Source of the DNA: Synchiropus splendidus | Taxonomy: Eukaryota > Chordata > Actinopteri > Syngnathiformes > Callionymidae | DNA: 64,000 bases | NCBI RefSeq assembly: GCF_027744825.2 | Contig: NC_071349.1 | Span: 5,332,001-5,396,000 of the forward strand | Reading direction: 5' to 3' | In this document: piece by piece, positions 39,401-64,000 of the stretch | Layout of the letters: each line of letters begins with the position of its first letter | Numbering within the stretch: position 1 is the first letter of the stretch | Position numbers and translations under genes: made by a program | Notes under the pieces: model-generated | Seen by the model: the letters and a program-made list of their open reading frames with translations, nothing else | What the model was told of the DNA's origin: nothing | The model's database searches: none

Positions 39401-41051
39401 AGAAGTCAGTAAAAGCAATTTAATATATTCACATTTTTTAATTGAGGACATTTAACTCAAATTAAAGAATATATTGGACTTGTTCTTTCACTTCACTCTG
39501 TTTTTCATGATGATGAACTTGTGACAGTAATGTAGTACGTGTTGAAGAATTGCACGAATTAAACAGTGACAAAATCGTCCTTCTAGTGCCTGGTGTTCCA
39601 CCGGAGCCCCAGGTCCAAGGAGAAAGAGAAGGCAGTGGTCCACACTCAGACAGCAGCTCAATCTCACCTACATGGGAGAGAGATCGAAGGGGGCCTCCAC
39701 CAGGACCTCTTGGGCCAATGGGACCTCCGGGTGTGTAAAGAACGGCTCCTCCCTCTGACAGAGCCAAAGGTTCTTTATTTTTTAAATGTATTATGTCATT
39801 CCCTCTTCATCAGGCTACTTGCTGCCTGAGCCAGGAGGTCCTGTGTACAGAAGACCCCTACCTCCTCCTGGGGTAATGGGACCTCTTCCTCCTCCAGGCC
39901 CCCACCCACTTGGCCTTCCTCCACCACATCTACGGGGTCCCCCAGGACCCCCCCATCCTGCTGACATGGCAGGTGAGAACATAAGTGGAAACACCTTTCG
40001 GTTCTCCTATTCCTGCACTACATTTAAATGTTGACTATGGAAGCAGAAAATAACTAACTTGAAGGGCAAAACCAGGACGGCATAAATGAGTTTGGAAGAT
40101 GACTGACATTTAAAAGATCCAATATTACAGGAAAATTGATGGATTAAAAAAGACTTTGCTTTTAAAGACACTTACAGCATATATCACTGTGTGGATTTGA
40201 TGATGCTGATCTATAAGCGGCATCGTCATTGACTCTGAAACAAACCTGTTGGCCACAACAGAACCACACATTTTTTCATGTGTAGCTTGTACCAAGCAGT
40301 ATTTTCATTATGGCGATTTTTGTAGCCTGTCAGTATATAATGCACAAGTACTAGCATTATTCTTCAGTTGAGGCTGGTAAAATTATTTCAAGTTTTTTTT
40401 TCTTGTGTTGAGTATTTCTGTGATTGACACTCACTTAAATCTATTAGTCCGTCCAGATGGCTCATTCAGAGAAAACAGCTTTGGACCTGGAGACCTGAAT
40501 CACAGAGAGGTTTGTCAGTCCTTCTGGTGTGCTACCGGTAATTGTGAGCAACTATTTTATAATTCCTCAGTCTGACTTTTTAGATTGGTCTTCCTGATCG
40601 AAGGACGCCGCCTGATGCAGATATGAGACCTGGTGGATTTCCTCCTCCCAGGCCTCCTATGGGACCAATGGATGGACCCTTTCCTCGCAGGGGTCCTTAT
40701 GGACCTCCACCTCCTGATTTCTACCCACCCAGGGGGCCAGGAGGAGCTCCAATGATGCCTAGTGAGGAGCATTAGCCACACAGTGTCTGAAACATCTGTA
40801 AATTTGACTTTTTCCCTTCTCCTTCAGTGTGGACTCCTCCTCATCCAGGGATGATGATGCCTCCTCGATTCCCTCCAGACGGACCTCCTCCACCTCACAT
40901 GCCACCCTATGGCCCCCCTGTACGCCATCTACCACCAGAAGGTCTCCCACCTCCCTCTGTGGGTCCTCCTCCTCCCCAGGCATCTCTTCCTCCACAACCA
41001 CACAGCCAGTCGCCAGACGAGCACATGCCATCTCCTCAGGATGTCATTTAA
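27423..41051 (+). CDS. MIA2: MIA2 (TANGO1-like/cTAGE5), ER exit-site cargo receptor
   Basis: Long form built from 28 coding exons: 27423-27543, 28207-28340, 28808-28894, 28970-32639, 32726-32908, 33144-33232, 35087-35218, 35311-35332, 35405-35493, 35671-35742, 35806-35916, 35975-36046, 36141-36245, 36334-36456, 36977-37129, 37470-37560, 37635-37702, 37932-38002, 38076-38177, 38248-38344, 38511-38578, 39129-39214, 39291-39404, 39587-39730, 39814-39972, 40448-40509, 40584-40761 and 40828-41051. All phases agree, giving 2,208 residues. Order: signal peptide (1-24), MIA-type SH3 domain (about 35-114, with RFLNFQKGE and LWAGS), a luminal region encoded mostly by one 3.67-kb exon (about 115-1338), a membrane segment (about 1450-1468), coiled coils to about 1890, then a proline-rich tail with many PPP blocks. 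In this family the coils bind SEC12 and TANGO1, and the tail binds SEC23 at ER exit sites for export of large cargo. Human MIA2 is about 1,412 residues, so the luminal part is much longer here. The neighbours PNN and GEMIN2 support MIA2 rather than MIA3. Confidence 0.93.
28970..32639 (+). other. MIA2: Giant acidic luminal exon of MIA2
   Basis: A single 3,670-bp exon. Its first part contains repeated short hydrophobic motifs in an acidic background: [33 protein letters not shown] and [12 protein letters not shown], with [16 protein letters not shown] near the end. Similar WFGLG or GFTSYLGFGDE motifs occur in human MIA2, which supports the assignment. About 30290-31900 is a glutamate/lysine-rich low-complexity stretch with no domain I can name. 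Its start is fixed by the acceptor CTCTTCAG and its end by CAAG|GTATAT. Confidence 0.85.
33822..33923 (+). CDS. MIA2: Alternative first exon for the short cTAGE5-type MIA2 isoform
   Basis: An ATG in AAATGGCGG context opens 34 codons ([20 protein letters not shown] and onward). They end in phase 0 at GAT|GTAGGT, the same phase as the last luminal exon at 33232. It therefore splices into the shared exon at 35087 without a frame change and gives an 814-residue protein that lacks the SH3 and luminal region. Human CTAGE5-type transcripts likewise start from an internal promoter before the membrane segment. The local G+C rise and the YY1-like start context support a promoter just upstream. The 34 residues themselves do not match a human sequence I remember. 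Confidence 0.75.
35311..35332 (+). other. MIA2: 22-nt microexon of MIA2
   Basis: A 22-base exon (VKSRMNR plus one base) between TTTCTCAAG and GTAAGTAC. It is needed to restore the frame between 35218 (phase 0) and 35405. It encodes the basic stretch immediately after the membrane segment. Confidence 0.8.
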
Positions 41052-41586
41052 CGCTACAGTTTTTCTCCTTTTTTTTTCCATATGAGGAAATAGATGGATG
41101 GATGGGTGTACTGGTATAGATTCAAGAGAAATCAAGGGGCAGTTTGTCATTCTGACTGCATCCCATTATGTGCCATGTGGTGGATAAATTCACCAGCAGC
41201 AAAGCAGACTATCAGTTTCCACATGTTTGTGCAAAATGTCGACACTTGAATGAGATATGAGGCAAGAGGATTTCACCATAGGTCAAGTCTTGTATATACA
41301 GGAAAATGGCTTGACCGTGGTGAAGACTCGTATGAGAGAAGTAATCAAACAGCATAATCTAGCTGTAGACACACTTCTCCATGATTTATTTATTTTAGTA
41401 ATGTGTCATTACTTGAATTGTATTCCACCCAATGGCCTTATTTCAACCATGTGACCCATTTTCTTTCGACATCAATAGTTTTCCCAATTATTTGTGTTGC
41501 TGAAAATACAGCAGAGGTGTTTATTGACTGGAAGTGAGGCTCCCAACTTTTAGAGCCAAAATGAATTTTGTAAAAAGTGTATAAAA

Positions 41587-41598
41587 AATAAAAATAAA
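41587..41598 (+). terminator. Poly(A) signals of MIA2
   Basis: Two adjacent AATAAA hexamers about 540 bases after the MIA2 stop codon. The 3' untranslated region between shows nothing else. Confidence 0.65.
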
Positions 41599-42392
41599 GA
41601 GTAAATAGATGATCACTACTTCAAGTCTTAGCCCAATGTTTAAGTAGAATATCTGGTTTGACTGGATTACTACAGTAACCAGTACAATATTTTTTTTATA
41701 TTGGTTACAAATATGTTGAACTGTGGTGTTAATGAAAACGGGTAAATATCCCTTGTGGTCCCTTGGAGGTAAAGGGAGTCAAGAATCCAGCTTCTGATCC
41801 CTGATTTTCAGAAGAAGGCCTACATCAAGTTGCTTTCATTTCAAGTATTCAATGGACGTAAACAATGCCACTATTTCTAAAACAGTTTTATTGAGAAAAC
41901 ATCCAATTTATCACCAGCCAAGACTTCACCTGACACATATCACACTAGCAAAGCAATGCGTTACCAGAACATGAAGAAAACATAAGTAAAACGTAAAGAA
42001 AATGTGTCTGCTTGCCCATGAACGCTAACAATCCTCTGTGGTGGTGGTTCGGTACAACGGTAAAAACAGAACAAATCACTTCCATTAAGGAAGATCATGT
42101 AAGTAGAGGTATGTTTGTTTCTATATAAAATGGAATTGTATAGAAAAGAGGTAGATATGGAAACCCGATAAAGGGTTGTTTTTTTTTGTAAAAACTAACT
42201 TGTTATCTTCCTTTTTTGTACTTATTGGCATGTTTCTCACACAATTTTAAATGTAATATAGATCCACTGCACCAATTAGTTAACCTTCCTCACTATGCTG
42301 GACGTTTGGCATGTTTTGGGCACTTGCTCTATACTATTCCTGCTCAGCTCTGACAATAGCCATTCACATGTTCCAAATGAAGGCAAAATAAC

Positions 42393-42398
42393 TTTATT
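42393..42398 (-). terminator. Poly(A) signal of BRMS1L
   Basis: AATAAA on the minus strand, 412 bases beyond the BRMS1L stop. MIA2 and BRMS1L converge, leaving about 800 bp between their signals with no feature. Confidence 0.55.
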
Positions 42399-42809
42399 GG
42401 CACTAAGATGCTTGCAAAAAAATAATGAAATAACCATATAAAAGAGTGACTCTGAAAGTGACATAACTGACTTCATTTTTTGCCCATTTTTGATAGAAAT
42501 TAATATAAAAGATTATAATTCTGTATTGAGAGCAACTCTGTTTTCTATATATAAAACATTTAAAAGTAAATTTGACTTGTTGAAGTAATGGAAACAGGAA
42601 GTTGGGTGGTTGTACAATTGTCTGGAGTTGTGCTGGTAGTTTACAGTCAAAATATTGTAGCTTGTAAAAGTGCAATGTCCGAAATGCAATTGCATAAGGT
42701 CATCTGTGTTTTTTCCGCCCTGTATGAAACCTGTCCATGAGATAGAAAACCAAGTGTGATCTCCAGCCAGCAGAAATATGAGCGACGCATGAGTGTGCTA
42801 TGACGAGTC

Positions 42810-44236
42810 TCAGCAGTTGAGTATCGATCGGTTTCTGTCAGGTCGAAATGGGAAAATAGAGCTGTCAGAGTCCGCCTTTCCTCTGTGGGGTCCCAGTGTG
42901 GCCACGGCCTGGACAATATAACCGGAAAATAAGTTACTACGATATTAATGCCAATGTTTGAAACCAACCTTTCGGATTGCTGTCCAGTCCTCCAGGATGT
43001 CCAAGTCAGGGAGCATGTAGACAATATACGGACGTGAAAGAGGTCAAGGATTAATAACTTATGCTGTCATTTTATTAAGCAAAATCTTTTTGTGGCACAA
43101 AGATGCCAATGCAATTTCCTTAGATGCTATTCCCACATGAAATCAGAGAATCAAAAAGAACATTTCATATCAGAAGTTCCAATCATCTGTCACACAGCTC
43201 TCTGCACCACATTCAACATGCAAGCACCGCTGACAAGAGGTCAAGGATATCGGACACCACTGACGGACGTCTTCTCTTCTTATCAGGGCTAAGAGCATCT
43301 CTTCTCTTCTTCCTTCCAGCTAACTCGTCGTTCCAAAGCTCTGTTGAAGACAGAGAAAGATATACTTTGCGTCACGTGAGTGTTGCTTAAGACAGCGTGA
43401 TAGATGTTGTCCCATCACCTGAGGTTATGTCTATGCTGTGTCTGTCTTCCTCAAGTCGCCTTATCTTCTCCTCCAGCTCACTCTGTACTGTGTCAAACAG
43501 TAATAATTTCTCACTCTGCTCAACAACAAGATAAAAACTGAAATGAGTGGACAAAAAACAGGGAGAGCTATTGAAGCATGTGTGATCCTGACCTCCCAGT
43601 GTTGACATGCGGCTTGGATCTCACACTCGTACTTGTTCTTCACAGACTCTAAACACAACTCCCTGTAAATACCTGATGGAAAATACATTAAGTGAGATTA
43701 GCCAATTTCTGATGGGTCGTAGCAAGACGGTATGCTTTCAGTTACCTGCCACCTTGGTGCGGACCTGCATGTTCTCCAGAAGAACAGCAAGTGGCTCCAG
43801 GTACTCTGCCGCTCTACCTGCCTCCACCTCTGAGAGCTTGCAGTTCACCTGACTGAGGCGCTCCCGGTATAGCCTAAAAACACCCAGGAATAAACAGGTG
43901 ACTTACACTCTTGTTCTGGAGAACTAGCTTTTTGTCCATCTTACTGGTCTTTGAGATCAGTGAACTGTTTTTCCAGGTTAGACATTTCATCGAGACACTC
44001 CATCCTCCTCCTCTCACAGTCCTCTTCGTCCATTTCTGGAACAAAACCAAAGTATTACATCATAATTTTTAATACATTCTTTTTAGTTTCTGTTTACCAG
44101 AACTGTCGCCATCCTCTGAAACAGATGAGGTGTCTGAATCCTCCTCCTCTGTGCTTGACCCGTCTTGTTCCTGCTCTTCCACCTCCATTTCTTCTGCAGT
44201 CGTCTCTTTCTTCTCACGATCACGGTGCACCGGCAT
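42810..44236 (-). CDS. BRMS1L: BRMS1-like SIN3-HDAC complex subunit, short C-terminus
   Basis: Eight coding exons on the minus strand: 44236-44098, 44035-43945, 43873-43746, 43672-43593, 43515-43419, 43340-43251, 43033-42969 and 42908-42810. They join to 262 residues. The protein starts [12 protein letters not shown], has an acidic N-terminus ([18 protein letters not shown]) and then the Sds3-like coiled core ([116 protein letters not shown]). These match human BRMS1L closely. The family recruits SIN3-HDAC to repress transcription in the nucleus. Odd points: exon 6 to exon 7 uses a U12-type AT-AC intron, and after [12 protein letters not shown] the frame departs from the human sequence and stops after about 20 residues, about 60 short of human. 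An untranslated first exon probably ends at 44790. Confidence 0.93.
43034..43250 (-). other. BRMS1L: U12-type AT-AC intron of BRMS1L
   Basis: Reading on the minus strand, exon 6 ends ...GTGTCCG. The 217-bp intron begins ATATCCTT, the exact minor-class 5' splice consensus, and ends ...CTCTTTCAC. TCCTTGAC, a near-perfect U12 branch-site match, places the branch adenosine at 43044, 10 bases from the intron end. The AT-AC boundaries are the only choice that restores the conserved SGPYIVYM reading; no GT-AG pair does. Confidence 0.9.
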
Positions 44237-44903
44237 GGCTATTCCAGCGTGATCACCTTGAAGGGTGGAAGAAGAAGCAGCTTATGTTGACATCATCACC
44301 CATTATAATTCGAGATATTGGTGGGATGAAATAGCTGTCAAATAATTAAAACTGAAAAGCATATTTACGTTTACAATGACGTTTTAATACGCAAACGGCG
44401 ATGTAGCCATAAATCTATTCACAAATATGCCTTAACTTACACAAATGTACTGTGAAAAATAATATCAGTAAAACAAATATGTGTTACCCGTAATAAATGT
44501 ATGCATATCAAAAGCTTTAGTCCCACAAACACGTTGTCAACAGGCGCGGATCCCATTGGCAGCTGTTGAGGGTTGCTTCAGGTTGAACTTTTCCAGTCTT
44601 AGACACAAATAAATATGAGCTTTTTTTGCATTCATGTTTGTCCCTACGTTTTCTGGATAAGCATTTGGCTTCAGAAGAACTCGGTATGGGATCACTGTAT
44701 TAGCATCTTAGCATGCTAGCTGGGTAACTATATAAGTTTGTCTAACAAATATTTTGCCATAGCTCAGATGGCATCATATTAGAACTTACCAGTTTATCGT
44801 CGACGTCTTGATGAAAGTAAAATCTAAACGGCGAATCATCCACAACGGTACAAAGCCTGTACTGTGGCCATGCGATGCTAAAAACAAATCTGAGAGGGTG
44901 TAC

Positions 44904-44918
44904 GCTGGGAATTGTAGT
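44904..44918 (-). promoter_or_regulatory. ZNF143-type (SBS) site 1
   Basis: On the minus strand this reads ACTACAATTCCCAGC, matching the known ZNF143/THAP11 core. It lies next to the inferred BRMS1L transcription start. Binding is not shown by sequence. Confidence 0.7.
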
Positions 44919-44971
44919 TTATCTACTCCGCACGTCATCGGTCTAGTAGGGCGACAAATAACAGACAAACA

Positions 44972-44991
44972 ACTACAGTACCCATAATGCC
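44972..44991 (+). promoter_or_regulatory. ZNF143-type (SBS) site 2
   Basis: On the plus strand this reads ACTACAGTACCCATAATGCC, the extended ZNF143 motif with one weak base in the core. It is in the opposite orientation to site 1, 53 bp away. Confidence 0.7.
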
Positions 44992-45378
44992 TGTCGAAAT
45001 CAAAGCGCTCGAAATGCGAAAAGCCACTGTTTATCCAGCTATATAAATACAACAAGGACCATCATTCAACATTCCTAGTTTGATTGATAAGCGCGGTTTG
45101 TTTTCCACCGTGCTATCGTTGTCTTTTTCTGGTAGCCATTATTCGGTTTCCCTCCCCTCCGCCATGATGTTGATAGGAGGGGCAATGGGTGGATGCTTTG
45201 CCCCGCTACGTTTGACAAAATATCAGCATTAGATTGAGCAAAATGGGTCGTTTGGAACGCACTTTACATCGCTACTTCCTCCGCAGTGTTCCGGATGACG
45301 ACTGATTCGCAGTGTTACTACGGAGCCGAGTATCATCCGATTCAGTTCGGAGATTAGCGCCTTTAAAATCGGAGCTAG

Positions 45379-63744
<18,366 letters not shown>

Positions 63745-64000
63745 GTATTGTATTCATTAACATTTACATTTTGAGGTTTTAAATTTGCAATTCAACATAT
63801 GTAGCCTTGCCTGATGGCAAATACATCTATGACATACAGTTCACACACACTGGAAAATAGGCATTTAACAATAAATCAAACAGTTCCAGAGATTACATTT
63901 CAGAGGCATTTAATAACTGAGGAAGAAATGTAGAAGAAATGTAATATTTAGATGTACTTTACTTTAGTGATACACTAGCCAGATTGTCCAATGGTTTTTG
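63745..64000 (+). other. RALGAPA1 intron running off the window
   Basis: After the donor CCAG|GTATTG at 63744 no further exon appears before the window ends. The rest of the gene, including the GAP domain, must lie downstream. Confidence 0.8.

Noticed and set aside
43034..43250. Transposon insertion with a 14-bp target duplication in BRMS1L, suggested by the repeated ATCCTTGACCTCTT
   Set aside because: The repeats coincide with the U12 5' splice site and branch site, and AT-AC removal restores the conserved protein, so an intron explains it better.

Overview
This is vertebrate nuclear DNA, most likely from a percomorph teleost. The genes are split by short GT-AG introns, many of only 70-200 bp, and six genes can be rebuilt exon by exon from matches to remembered human proteins. 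There are no bacterial operons, phage genes or CRISPR arrays. Identities rest on recalled family sequences and intact splice phases, because no database search was possible.

Layout. Positions 1-712 are featureless. Positions 713-8573 are one minisatellite of 41-bp units with 53-54-bp variants. Most units carry a perfect SRF-type CArG box, a TGACG half-site and a CCGCCC box, and the array contains a recent 2.5-kb higher-order tandem duplication. Positions 8574-13267 hold no recognisable gene, only a 0.5-kb palindromic repeat.

Six genes follow in strictly alternating orientation: LDAH (-, 13268-17938), PNN (+, 19693-23757), GEMIN2 (-, 24676-26684), MIA2/CTAGE5 (+, 27423-41051), BRMS1L (-, 42810-44236) and RALGAPA1 (+, 45427 to beyond the window end). 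This gives three head-to-head pairs and two tail-to-tail junctions. PNN, GEMIN2, MIA2, BRMS1L and RALGAPA1 are all on human chromosome 14q, so most of the block is conserved synteny, while LDAH (human chromosome 2) has a different neighbour here.

Functions. The genes do not form one pathway. LDAH is a lipid-droplet serine hydrolase. PNN acts in nuclear-speckle splicing and cell adhesion. GEMIN2 acts in SMN-complex snRNP assembly. MIA2 is an ER exit-site cargo receptor of the TANGO1/cTAGE5 type. BRMS1L is a SIN3-HDAC subunit. RALGAPA1 is the catalytic subunit of a Ral GTPase-activating complex, and its GAP domain lies beyond the window.

The less ordinary features are the CArG-box minisatellite, a clear U12-type AT-AC intron in BRMS1L together with a shortened BRMS1L C-terminus, an in-frame 534-codon alternative exon extension in RALGAPA1 with a possible tail-anchored end, a dual-promoter MIA2 with an unusually large acidic luminal exon, and a pair of ZNF143-type sites in the BRMS1L/RALGAPA1 shared promoter.
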